Shown here: piece after piece, positions 52,736-64,000 of the stretch
How the letters are laid out: every line of letters starts with the position of its first letter
Position numbering within the stretch: position 1 is the first letter of the stretch
NCBI GenBank assembly: GCA_003991915.1
Contig: RQTK01000916.1
Location: 74,402 to 138,401 of the forward strand
Source: Elysia chlorotica
Taxonomy: Eukaryota > Mollusca > Gastropoda > Plakobranchidae
DNA length: 64,000 nucleotides
Direction of reading: 5' to 3'
Program-made: the position numbers and the translations under genes
The notes under the pieces: model-generated
Databases searched by the model: none
The model's input: the letters and a program-made list of their open reading frames with translations, nothing else
What the model was told of the DNA's origin: nothing

Positions 52736-53207
52736 GACTCATACACATTAAAGACATATAATTGGTGACAACTTGTGGGTGTTCAAATTTATTACTGGTT
52801 TCATAAAAATTAAAAAAAAAACTTCTAGTTGCATCTAAATAGTTTTCAACCCCTCATTCTTAGCTCGTCGGTGTGGCTGTTTCGGAAACATAAAGGTGAG
52901 TTGTTTTCTGTTATCGCTACTTACCCAAATTACCTTGATCTTCACTAAAAATGTATTACATGTATAAACAAACAAAACTAAAAACATGGCACACAAGCAA
53001 AACAAAGCAATACCACAACAAAGAAAAAAATGAAACACGAAGAAATAAATAAATAAAGTCCCATAACATTATTTCTTATATTCCTTTTTTTCTTTATCTT
53101 TTCCCAGTCGGAATAACCAAACAAAACATTGAGTAAAAGCAGTCACTGAAACACATGTAATGTTAAAAATTATAATTTTTACCTTACTAGCCTATCTAAA
53201 TAAATCA

Positions 53208-53292
53208 ATAAGCCCAATCGTGGGTTTCGAACCGATGACCTTTCTATTGGGAGACCACCGTTGCACTCTTGTGCAAGCCTCACGCCCCCCAA
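53208..53292 (-). mobile_element. tRNA-like SINE head only
   Basis: The minus strand contains GGTTCGAAACC, a perfect B-box pattern, with an A-box-like stretch upstream and no acceptor-stem pairing or tail. It is better read as a SINE head than as a tRNA gene. Confidence 0.5.
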
Positions 53293-53774
53293 CTTAACCA
53301 AATTTATGTCAAGAATAGCCCCTCTGCAGACACTATCCTTACATTATTTAAAATATAAAAAGAGCCATTGAAATACAGTCTATATATAAGGAAGGGGGGA
53401 GGGGCGCCGCGCCTTCCATGTGGGAGGTCCCCGGATCGACCCAAGACAAGAAGTATGAGCTTCAAAATGTTGCTCTATCTTAATTGAAGTACATACTGTT
53501 TTAATGTAGCTGACAGACGAAAAACATTTTTAATCCAAGCCACCCGTATCATGCACAAAGAATATAATTTATGAAATATCGATTTTATTTACTTCTAACG
53601 CAAATATTAGGTACAGATTAAAATTAACGTAAGTCTTTTACTCCTTAATAGGAAAAGGAAAATCAACCAGTGAGGCAAAAACAAATCCATATCGTTTAAT
53701 TTTCACGGCAGTTATAGGAAATATTCTGACTATTGAACCTACATTTTAATATAATTAAGAAAAAAAATTCCCAT

Positions 53775-53925
53775 TCACTCTTTCTCTCTTTCTCTCCCTC
53801 TCTCTTATTCTCTCTCTTTCTCTCTTTCCCTCTGTCCCTATTTCCTTCTCTCTCATTGTCTCTCACTCTCTCCCTCTCTCTCCCTCTCTTTCCCCCTCTA
53901 TCTTCCTCTATCTCCCGCTCTCTGT
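53775..53925 (+). repeat. CT-rich low-complexity tract
   Basis: Imperfect CTCTC/TTTC repeats. Confidence 0.9.
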
Positions 53926-54234
53926 TTTCTTAGAAAACAAAACAAATAAAAAAATCAACCAGTAACATAAGGCGTCATACCGTGGAAAACAGTTTTCTTG
54001 CTCTTAACAAATCATATACTGAAATTATAGACAGCGAAAAACTGGTATACGATACAACTTATAGAAATCCAAAGCCAATTAGCCCCCAACTTGTTACATA
54101 ATGCACTCAAGAGAAAATCTAATTGGCTGATCAGTCGTGTGAGCTTTCCGCTTTGGAATCGATATTTCAAATCAATCTCAGAAATATTCTACTATTCAAT
54201 GGTCCAACCTATTGCTTTTAAATGTAGTTTGTTT

Positions 54235-54266
54235 AGTCATTTGAAATAATTTATTGCAAGTAATAA
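54235..54266 (+). repeat. 32-bp sequence, source copy
   Basis: Identical over 32 bases to 55212-55243. Here it lies in ordinary unique sequence. Confidence 0.9.
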
Positions 54267-55136
54267 CATGAGGAAAATTGGGATTGTAAAGTTCAGAAAT
54301 ATTCTTGAGTTTCAACTGGTGGAGAATTATATTTTCTGGGCTAAAATCAAAACAACCAAGACAAAGGATGGAATACAGTGATGTTGAAATACTGATGTTT
54401 AAAAAGCTTTGAGTTTGTAAAGAGCGGACAGCTTTCTGAAATGGGACAGGCAGAGGATTGTGTTTCATTGGGTTAAGCCAAACCAACAAACAAAAAGTGT
54501 CTTTAATCCTTTTACGGCTTAGTGAACTTAAATGAAATACTAAGTAAGATTGAAAGTCTTGGAATTTTAGTGCATAGCGTTTCTTAAGTTTGGACGGGCA
54601 CATCGGGAAGGCATTTTTTTTTTTGCATCACACGGTCTCTCAAACATTATGCATAAATCACTAAGTCCAGTCCTATTGTTTGTATAAAACATCCAAACAT
54701 TATAAGAATGTGAGTTTGCCAAGTGAGGAGTCAACTCTAATATTTAGGTTTCAATTAGTTCATTAAGCTAAAGAACTGATTAATGCTACAAAAATATGCT
54801 TATTTTCTTGTATTTAAAACAGAATATACTATACTTCGCAAAGAAAAAATAATGATTTCGATCTACTACGTGATGACGCAACATCTCGTCTTATTAAACA
54901 TCTCTTATGTATCCCAGCTAAGTGGAAGACTTAAATGCGAAATCTCATTTTCTGTATACCTTTCAGGTTTTTCTAGTTGTTTTGTTGTGTTATCCATTGG
55001 CCAAAATTATCAATGTTAGGAGACAATAAAACGTTAGATTTACCCGACCAAATTTCTAACCCAGTTACTAAAATAAGATACGGAATAATAGTTATATAGA
55101 AACCTATCATTTATTTATGTTGCATTATACCAAAGT

Positions 55137-55183
55137 AGAAGAAGAAGAAGAAAAAGAAGAAGAAGAAGAAGAAGAAGAAGAAG

Positions 55184-55214
<31 letters not shown>

Positions 55215-55240
55215 CATTTGAAATAATTTATTGCAAGTAA

Positions 55241-55271
<31 letters not shown>

Positions 55272-55370
55272 AAGAAGAAGAAGAAGAAGAAGAAGAAGAA
55301 GAAGAAGAAGAAGAAGAAGAAGAAGAAGAAGAAGAAGAAGAAGAAGAAGAAGAAGAAGAAGAAGAAGAAA
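55137..55370 (+). repeat. (GAA)n trinucleotide tract, interrupted
   Basis: About 25 units before and about 42 units after the 32-bp island; one AAAAAG variant near 55150. A purine/pyrimidine mirror repeat. Confidence 0.97.
55212..55243 (+). repeat. 32-bp sequence embedded in the GAA repeat
   Basis: An island of non-repeat DNA inside the GAA/AAG tract, identical to 54235-54266 (begins AGTCATTTGAAATAATTTAT). Confidence 0.9.
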
Positions 55371-55867
55371 CAGTACTTCTTATAAAGTTAATAATAATGA
55401 TCAAGAAATGGACAGAACACCGTTCTAGATAGATAAAAAAAAAACAAAAAAAAAAAAAACAATATACATAAACAAAATAAATTGGAATTCGAAATTAATG
55501 GTTATAAATAAATACATTGTTAAAAAAAAAAAAAAAAAGAAAAAACAACAGAAAACAACAACAACAGCAAACAAAACAGCAAACAAACAAAAACAGCACA
55601 AAAATTGTAAATGACATCTATATGTATAGCAATTTGTAGTAGCATTCATATTGAAAAAAAAACATTGTTAAGTACTTATGTACTATTAGAAGTACGTTAC
55701 ATTAAACTTAATCCAGCAAGAGCCCATTTTATCAAATGAAGACAAGAAGAAAAAAAAAAATAGTGATTATGGAACATAAAACTGTTGGTGTTATAAGTAA
55801 TTGTGCTGATTATGATGATGATAATAGTAGAAATGCTGCTGGTGGTTTTACCTTTATTTTGTGAGAG

Positions 55868-56739
55868 TTATATTTCAGTTATAATAGATTTGAATATATT
55901 TGTATATGGGTCCCATCGCTCTAGAAAATTGCTGTATGAGTTATTGGTTATGGATATTTCCTTTTCGATTACATATCTTCTGTGCACTATTCTTTCAAAG
56001 CAATAATTATTTGGTTTACAATTCCTAACCTTGCAAGTATAGATATACTGTTTAGCTAGAAGTATTATTAAATCACAAATAGAGTCTGTTTTCATTTGAA
56101 AGTCTTCTACAAGTAAAATCAAAGTTTCATTGAATTTAAATTGTGGATGTGCTTAAATCTTCTTTTTAAGAGACAATTTAAATGTGACCAAAATGGTTTT
56201 ACAACTCGACATTCCAGAAGAGGTTCGATGGATTCTGGGAACCTTTTGCAAAATGTGCATTTATCACTCTGTTCCATATCATATTTTGCAACCATTTTAT
56301 TAGTTGTAAGGATATTATGTAATATTCGGAATTGGATCCATCTCAATACGGTATCATTGGTTGTCAATTTCAACTTCGTGAATAATTTATGTTCATCAAT
56401 ATCGATTTGGAACCGTTTTTTCCAAGTTTCTATTCCTCTTATTGAGTAATAGTCTGATAATAGAGTTTTGTATATATTTGATGCTCCTTTTTTTGTTGAG
56501 AAGATTATAGAAAGATGAGGTATCATTTTTGAATTCCTTTTGGTTGTTTTTAAATTTAGTTTTAGTCTGTATTGTTTTACAGCCCGAATGATCCCCCTGT
56601 GGGTGAGAAAGTCTATGTTCATATGTTGATAAGTTTGTTTAAATTCTACATAACTCATAAACTCATTATTTTGTTTTAATTGATAAATCGAGCATATTAA
56701 TTTTTTAATATTGCCATAATTTCGGTCATGTTTTAGCAA
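55868..56739 (-). pseudogene. L1/Tx1-type LINE ORF2 C-terminal remnant (zf-RVT region), frameshifted
   Basis: A 206-codon frame (56739-56119) holds the region downstream of the reverse transcriptase in L1-like elements. It has a conserved block WIQFRILHNIL at about residues 134-144, then a zinc-knuckle-like CTFC (Cys161/164) and Cys177 followed by KPFW. The His usual between these cysteines is absent (Pro instead). Near 56130 the frame shifts by one base, and the natural C-terminus continues at 56122-55868 with ILLAKQYIY, typical of this family's end. Upstream of about 56745 an in-frame stop follows and no RT domain is present, so the copy is 5'-truncated and dead. Its first codon is TTG, so no real start exists. 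Confidence 0.85.
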
Positions 56740-56744
56740 ATTTT

Positions 56745-57885
<1,141 letters not shown>

Positions 57886-58079
57886 CTCTTCCTCTCCCTC
57901 TCTCATTCTCTCACTGTGCGTATCTCTCTATCTATTATTTATCCATCTATCTATTTTTATATTCTATCTCGCTATCTGTCAGCTAATCAATCTAGCATTA
58001 TTAACATCCCCGCTACCCTTGTCTTTTTACTAGCACACCAAGTGTCATAATTATTTTTTTCACGCTTCTTTTCCTGATG

Positions 58080-58107
58080 GCACACACACACACACACACA
58101 CACACAA
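58080..58107 (+). repeat. (CA)n microsatellite
   Basis: About 13 units. Confidence 0.95.
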
Positions 58108-58334
58108 ACTGTCAAGAGCGGCTGACACAAAAATGTCTTCCCGCCTCCTGGTATTATAAACTGTCTCAGTGTAACACTTCTATAGCATTTGCGATGAACA
58201 CGACGGTAACATATGACGTATTCACGCCCCTTAGACATTAGCTTTTCTGGCCGTTCATTGGCTCCGTAAGTTTAGGATAGATCTACGATTGGACTTCGTT
58301 GCATATTTCCTTACTTATTGTCTTCGTTTTTCTA

Positions 58335-58540
58335 TGGGCCCCATTATCGCAAGCTTGTCCAAGTAGCTTCAAATCAGACGATCCGGGTTCTGTCCCACGA
58401 TTAGGCAATTCAAACTTGTTGGATTTGGTTCCCTACTGGTTGGGTCGGTTCAGTGTAATGTGAACGCTTGAGACCAAAGTCTCCGCTCTGTCTCTGGGTG
58501 CAACACGTAAACAAGTGCCGGACCGTATACGTCTCGAGAC
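58335..58540 (+). mobile_element. SINE family A copy
   Basis: A head remnant precedes GGTTCCCTACTGGTTGGGTC, the core GTTCAGTGTAATGTGAACGC and the CTCTGTCTCTGGGTGCAACA middle. The tail is missing. Confidence 0.7.
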
Positions 58541-58544
58541 GCGT

Positions 58545-59775
58545 CGCCGTAAAGAATCCTCTTTGAGAACAAGCAAATTTGGAATTAGGAGAGACTTTGG
58601 TTTTGGGTTCGGTTTTTGTTGGGTTTTTTTTTTCAAGCAAAGCAAAGTATCATCTTGCCATCTTGTACTGAGAAAGGGGATAGGGATGTTTTCAATACAT
58701 TCTTCGACCACGATTTCTATTTGCCCTGAGCCAACAAACTGTACTATAATAAGAGTGTTTCAGCTCTTGCTAATAGCCATAATATTATTTCACCATGTTA
58801 AGATAATAATCTGAAGCAAACCGTATTCAAGAGACAAAGACAAAGAGCGTTAATTTTGTGTTGTTTTTGGATAGCAAAGTTGAGTCTACAGAGAAGGCTA
58901 CATACTTTCCCCATGTTTTCGAAAACTTATAAGTGGGACTGCATTAATCGGTTTGTTTTCTGTCCTTAATCCCGGATGTCCAGATGTCGAGTTGGGTTCA
59001 GTGCAATTTATTTTTAATAGAAATAGTGTGTTGTTTTTTTAATTCCTCGGAGGGTGTCTTGCAGAGGTTTAGTGAAATTGTATATATTTGGCCTCTTTTG
59101 ATGGGATAATACAATAGAATGTGCTAGTTGTTCCAAGAAAACAATTTTATAACATTGCCCGGGACAACTGAACAGAGATATCAGTTACCAGTAGAGATTT
59201 TGTGCCGATATCACAAGCCTACCTGATAATCAGGATTATTTGACATGCTTAGATAATAATCACGACAGACAAGGACTTTGTCGTGGATAACATTTTGCGC
59301 AAGGTTTGTGATAACCTTGTTGTTTTTTTTAATCATGTGAATTTTGTTTTCAACTAACATAAACTAATCTGTCAACCCCCTTTCTCCTCATATCCAAGCC
59401 GAAACTTCTTTTGTTTAACGTCTTCTACTTTTAAGGTCCTTGGGGTGATCCTATATATTGATGGTCAATGTTAAAATAATGAAAAAAATGGATATTTTCA
59501 TCAGACTATGTTCCACTAGTTTCATGTTGGGTTTATTCTCGGACGTGTACAAGCCTATCAGCCGCGATATCCAGGCTCAGAATACGGAGTTACAACCTAA
59601 CATTCTATCCTGATAAAATTCACAGGGAAAAAGTAATGTTATCATCCATGGTCTTGTCATTTTAAATGCATAGATAAATATATTGGAAAGCTAAAGGCAT
59701 GTTTAACTTCTTAACTGGCTCTTCAGTTAAAAATGAGACAGTATGTGGGTTTATGTTTTTAATAGAAATAATTTG
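58545..59775. other. Intergenic, downstream of the receptor gene
   Basis: Unique AT-rich sequence; no further exon recognised on either strand. Confidence 0.5.
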
Positions 59776-59779
59776 TTTC

Positions 59780-59785
59780 TTTATT
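59780..59785 (-). promoter_or_regulatory. Candidate polyadenylation signal of the receptor gene
   Basis: AATAAA on the minus strand lies about 550 bases past the receptor stop codon, giving a plausible 3' UTR. That UTR would include the purine repeat at 60180-60241. AT-rich DNA makes such hexamers common by chance, so the assignment is tentative. Confidence 0.3.
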
Positions 59786-60176
59786 CAGAAATGAGCAATT
59801 CAATTTTGATATGTAATGTGCATAAAAACGTACGTTTCACTTTGTGTAGTACTTAACAAACAGTTGCCAATAATACTTGATCACAAATGTTTGTTGATAT
59901 TGGTCTATGAAGTATATAAATAATATTTCGTTAAAAAAATCAATTCAATATTATACCAGAACCATAGCGTGCAGTATTGTTGTCAAAAGCTAAAGGACAT
60001 AAAATACATTATTTTGTTTAAACAATTGCTTAGGATGAAAAAAGTACTGATAAAATATATTATTGAAGTCATTTAAGGATTGTTGTTCATGATGAACAAT
60101 ATAATGTTTCATAAGTATGCATGACCTTTCGAATAGGACAGTATTTCATCAATGCTTTGCATAAGCTTGTATGATT

Positions 60177-60179
<3 letters not shown>

Positions 60180-60241
<62 letters not shown>
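60180..60241 (+). repeat. (CT)n microsatellite in the presumed receptor 3' UTR
   Basis: About 31 uninterrupted CT units, starting roughly 100 bases beyond the receptor stop. In the transcript this would be a GA tract. Confidence 0.95.
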
Positions 60242-60246
<5 letters not shown>

Positions 60247-60336
60247 CTCCTCAACACACTGTTATCACTGTTTGTTTCTTTCCTTTTCTAAACAAAATTA
60301 TGTTAGACTTGACTGCAATCGTTTTTTTTCCTGTTT

Positions 60337-63300
60337 TCAATCGTCAATTTGATTGTCTCCTAATGTTCCACTATCACTCACATCAGCATCATAACTAATA
60401 GAGGCATAGTCTACAGGTTCTTCCAAATTGTCCACTTCATACTGACTTTCAGAATCAAATCTACTGTCACTGACTGTGGAGCCGCTGATCTCTACCTCAA
60501 CGTAAACAAGCCCTTTATTCTTTGCTCTCCTTTGGTATTTTGTCATAGGCTGCGCACAATTCCTGTAGTGGTTCATCTGAGAATTGTCTTCAACTGTAAT
60601 GTTTCTATTGGCGTCAATGCGATTGAATGGGTTGTGCCTGGTCGGTTTAGTAGGGAGACTGCTGGAGCCTCTCGTGTCGTCCACGAATGCTTCGTTGTTA
60701 TAATGTATTCCCGAAACTGTTGTTGCGTTAGCATATTCGACACCATTTGACTTAAGCAGATCCACTTTCCTATGGTTTCTACTAGAGCTGTGCAGTTCAG
60801 AAACAGAGGCTGTAGTAGTTGCGCCATCGTCCGTGTCGTCAAAGCTGTCTTCAGCATCGCTCCATTCGTACATGCTGGCCTTTCGGACATCGTTACCGTC
60901 GGGGTATAAAGTAAAGTAGGTTGGTGATGAGGGGTTCTCCGTCAAGCCCCCCGGGTCTCGCTTGGTGTGCAGTTCAACGACAGCTTTGTTGCCATAGACG
61001 CTCTCTTCCTGCTCTTTGGGCTTTTTTCTCGGCTTGTTTACTTTGCTGTAGACATCACCTGCCGGTTCTAGCTGGCTCCTCCTGTTATTGGGTTTGGTTT
61101 TCTTCAACTCGGTCACCTCGTCAAACTTCTTCAGTTCTTTTTTTCCACGGCGCAGCCAAATCGGCATCTTTGGTTGTTTATGCGTTTTTCTTTGTTTAAA
61201 GAAAAAGAGCACTAAAAGGAAGACGGTGACGATAACGATGAGGGCGGCGACGATACCCCCTACAATTGCACCAGCTGAACTCCTATCGTCCACTTTTTCG
61301 GCAGAGAAAGGCAATATCTGCGTAGTCACATTGACCACTAAATGGGGACACTCGGTTATTCCTATTGCATTTTTTACGTTTAACTGAAACGTGTAACCAG
61401 AGCCAGGATCAAGATTAGTAATGTTTTGTGATATCGTAGGTTGCCCATTATCTACAAAGTCTCGCCCGCCAATAGCCCCAGATTTGGCGCTTAGCGTTGA
61501 TATTGTGAAAGTCTGGGGGATGCCGACATCAAAGGCCGGCTCCCAGGATATTGTAACAAATCTGCTGCCGACCATCGGGGTCTTCAGCGACTTCGGACAG
61601 GACGGTTTCTGGGCGGGGACTAAGTTGAATTCAATATTGTGCCACTCCTTTTGATAAAGCTTGATTGTGTAAGTACCGACATGTGTTACGTTTGAGGACA
61701 TATTAACACTAACGTAACCTTGGGTCTCCACTGCATTGGTGTAGGCAAAGTTCGCACTGTAAAAATCTTTATCTAAATTCGGTTTGTCCTTAGGACTTAT
61801 CCGAGCATCCCGGTGAAGAGCGGGATAAGCAAACAGGCAGATCGTAAAGCTGACACCTTGCCCAGGCACGACGCTGTACTGTCTGACACTTTGCTGATGG
61901 TCACAGGGATGTGGAGGGCAGACCACTCTGAGATTCACCTGGTGCTCGCTTCTCTCCCTGTTCAGACTGTTGTTGGCCGCGCACCCATATGTCGCTGACA
62001 TGTCGCAGGTTGACTTGTCTATTTCAAAGGTAATGCTAGTGTTAGCCTTCTTGCTAAGTGTTTTTCGAGTTTCACCATCGTTATCCAGCTGGTAGATGTA
62101 TAAATCAGGTGTAGGGTTACCGCTTGCTGTACACGTTAGTTCAACTCGTTTGTTCTGCGTCACCGTGACATCATCACGTAATTGTTGCCCATTTAGTTGA
62201 AAATTGTCAACTTCAGCTGCGTGTCGGACGTTAAGGATGACCGATGCTGTCTTCTGATACTGGTTGGACAGGTGCTGGGCTTTACAGGTGCACACTTTCT
62301 GGTCCATGGCCCGGGTCATCAGAAGTTCTATCCAGACCTTGTGACCGGCATTGCTCCAAAATGTTTTCCCTGAAGAATCCTTTACGTGTTTACCATCACA
62401 CTGTACAGAGGTTCTACTCACTTGAGGAATCCCTCCCTGTACTTCACAGACGATAATCACCATCTGGTCTTCTGTTACCGTCAGGCGGTCTTGGGTTATA
62501 GTAAGACCTTTCTCTGCAGTGAAAAATGGCCGATTTTCAGGTATAGAAATGGTAACCTCAATTGTTTCTGTGAGTGTGGCTTTTGATTTGGCATCACTGT
62601 CAATAAACGTGATGAGTGGATACATGGAGACGGTTATCTTATGTGTCCCTGACAAGACGTTGCTGATGCGCTTCTGGAAAAGGGATTTGTAATACAGTGT
62701 TCCCCCATCTCTTTCTTCTTGGTGTGAACCGCGCCGTTCGACCAGCGATTCCCCATCTGTACGCCAAACACTAGAAAATTGTGGATAGCTACCGGTGATA
62801 TTGCATGTAAAAAGGATGTCTTTGTTGTCGGGGAAGGTATAGCTGCAGTCGACTGATTGCGGCAGCTTGTATGTCTGTGTTTTACAACTGCTGACGAGGA
62901 GGCTCTGCGGCGTGTTGATGAACATGTATGAACAGCTCCACTGCAGACCGTTGTCAATCCTGGTAACCTGTCTGTCCACGGCGACCTCGGTTATGAGCGA
63001 TCTCGGAGACGCGTTCGGATAAATACGCCCGGAGAGATTTGCTGATGAATGGCACTGTAAATTAGAATCGCATTGCAAAAAGGATGTCGCTCCAGCGTGC
63101 TTCATTGTTGAATTTGTAAAACTACCGACAGTTTCGTCGATAGGAAATGTGCAGTAGAGTTTTGGAAAGGGTTTCCCTTCCTCTAAAGATCCGCAAGTCA
63201 TGTTTGGTTTTGAGAATAATGCGTACTGTTGGCAGATGTACGCCTTTAATGCGTTTCTGTAATACTCGTCTTCCCACCCGAATTCAGTTACAACTCCATA

Positions 63301-63632
63301 TTTGTACGAATAAAAGCCTGTGTGAGGAAAACCTGATCCCCATGCTTGATATCGGACATTGATTGAAGGCCTACCTACCCATACATAACCGTCGTCCTCT
63401 TTGAATAGACCTATGTAGGCCTTTTGTCGATAGGACAACAAACTCCTCACAAAGTTGTCCGTCTCCAAGTCAAGAATCCGGACCATCCATCCGGGTTGAT
63501 CACGTGATGGCCCCCCTCTCACGCTCTCACACTGGTTCTTGGCTTCATAGAAGGTTCTTTTGGTGGAGAACTTTCTGATGCAGGTAGCTGTGTGGGCGTG
63601 GTACCACCAGTATTGTGGGCAAAGGTCCGACA
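60337..63632 (-). CDS. 3' terminal coding exon of a CTLD-Ig-FN3 transmembrane receptor with ITIM-like tail (5' partial)
   Basis: The open frame runs 1,132 codons from 63735 to a TGA at 60337-60339. Numbering from that ATG, the reading becomes protein-like only from about residue 35, where a pyrimidine-rich tract ends in an AG, so I place the exon start near 63632 (phase 1). The signal peptide must come from an earlier exon. Domains in order: C-type-lectin fold 37-170 (Cys39, 52, 69, 168; core YIGL at 107-110, WGSGFP at 132); Ig-like regions at about 178-290, 291-398, 400-505 (Cys430/484), 506-604 (Cys535/585) and 606-706; FN3 at 711-805; transmembrane helix 821-846 followed by a basic stop-transfer stretch; cytoplasmic tail 847-1132 rich in Tyr, Ser and Asp. 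There are about a dozen N-glycosylation sequons, all reliable ones before the helix. The tail has ITIM-type motifs LVYVEV (Tyr1078) and VDYASI (Tyr1110). This suggests a cell-surface recognition receptor with phosphotyrosine signalling. The ligand and the orthologue are unknown to me. Confidence 0.85.
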
Positions 63633-63660
63633 CTACTCGGATAAAGAGAAATGAAATGTG
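63630..63660 (-). promoter_or_regulatory. Predicted 3' splice site with tandem AG acceptor
   Basis: Reading the minus strand, a pyrimidine-rich tract (about 63660-63641) leads into GAGTAG, immediately before the codons for the first CTLD cysteine. Cutting after either AG gives a phase-1 junction and differs by one residue, the NAGNAG arrangement. TAG is normally the stronger acceptor, so 63632 is the preferred exon start. The translated sequence before it is hydrophobic but lacks a proper signal peptide, which supports an intron. This is inference without transcript data. Confidence 0.5.
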
Positions 63661-64000
63661 ATATTGGACAATTTGGGTATTTATTAAACATAAATAATGA
63701 CACGTAAATGCTGCAGTGTACAAACGTGGGGGCAAAAATAATTTGTTTTAATCACAATTGACCATTCAATGAATTCTAGCGTTTCTGTTTGAAATTGATA
63801 CGGAATATAAATAACTCACGTCTTTCTTGGTGCTACATAAATAGTAAGTGATGAAAGATAGCAGAGAGGCAGACACAGGCCCACAGATCAAAGAGGGGCG
63901 TAAAAAATGAGAGACAGACAATCAGAAAGACAGACAGACAGACACACAGGCAAACAGGCCTAGAATATGATGTGTTATATGAATGGGTATAATTTTATAT
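63640..64000. other. Presumed intron of the receptor gene; no upstream exon recognised
   Basis: I looked on the minus strand for a short signal-peptide exon and found none. A GACA/CAGA-rich stretch (about 63910-63950) is the only repeat. The 5' exon(s) probably lie beyond the window. Confidence 0.4.

Larger units (their letters stand above)
53295..55130. other. Intergenic, nothing recognised
   Basis: A 135-codon minus-strand frame (54603-54196) has no recognisable domain and is not called a gene. Confidence 0.45.

Noticed and set aside
53208..53292. Functional tRNA gene on the minus strand
   Set aside because: Good B box, but acceptor-stem pairing and a terminator are not found; SINE heads of this kind are common in the window.
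54196..54603. 135-codon minus-strand frame
   Set aside because: No recognisable domain, no conserved pattern, and a composition expected from AT-rich DNA. It also spans one copy of the 32-bp duplication.
55231..55428. Arginine-rich frame
   Set aside because: Translation of the GAA/AGA tract.
63633..63735. First 34 codons of the long receptor frame as true N-terminus
   Set aside because: No signal-peptide layout, and a pyrimidine tract with AG lies just before the first domain cysteine; better read as intron.

Overview
This looks like nuclear DNA of an animal, most likely a mollusc and probably a gastropod. That inference rests on four things: a C-type-lectin/Ig/FN3 transmembrane receptor in a very long exon, many tRNA-derived SINEs of a kind I associate with gastropod genomes, remnants of at least three non-LTR retrotransposon lineages, and very dense microsatellites (CT/GA, ATCT, ATT, AGT, GAA). 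The sequence is AT-rich with low coding density and has two assembly gaps (8265-8299 and 25605-26001). The species cannot be fixed from the sequence alone.

Layout. About 60 kb (1-60300) holds no gene I can support. It is repeat-rich. There are 4-bp and 2-bp microsatellites at 57-187, 2466-2512 and 3339-3508, and an approximately 32-bp minisatellite at 3603-3820. SINE copies and a 161-bp tandem duplication lie at 6731-7632, and a large palindrome around a gap at 7911-8603. Further arrays follow: a 187-bp satellite-like array (12391-13190), a 241-bp duplication (15611-16092), a nested higher-order repeat with a 40-bp minisatellite core (22310-25440), a very decayed 45-bp array (26690-28580), a 62-bp array (30560-30825), an 850-bp tandem segmental duplication (39499-41268), a 33-bp minisatellite (41278-42425), a 52-bp array (45760-46272), and long AGT and GAA trinucleotide tracts (46761-46936, 55137-55370). 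Retrotransposon coding remnants lie at 29680-29926 (+), 37790-38115 (-) and 55868-56739 (-).

The one convincing gene is on the minus strand at 60337-63632. It is the 3'-terminal coding exon, about 1,098 codons, of a type I membrane receptor: degenerate C-type-lectin domain, about five Ig-like regions, one fibronectin III domain, a transmembrane helix, and a roughly 286-residue tail. The tail carries two ITIM-type tyrosine motifs 32 residues apart plus several YxN/YxxV tyrosines. Its signal-peptide exon(s) lie upstream and are not recognisable in the last 365 bases. With a single gene there is no gene cluster to interpret. The receptor's predicted job, ligand binding outside and phosphotyrosine signalling inside, comes from its domains only.
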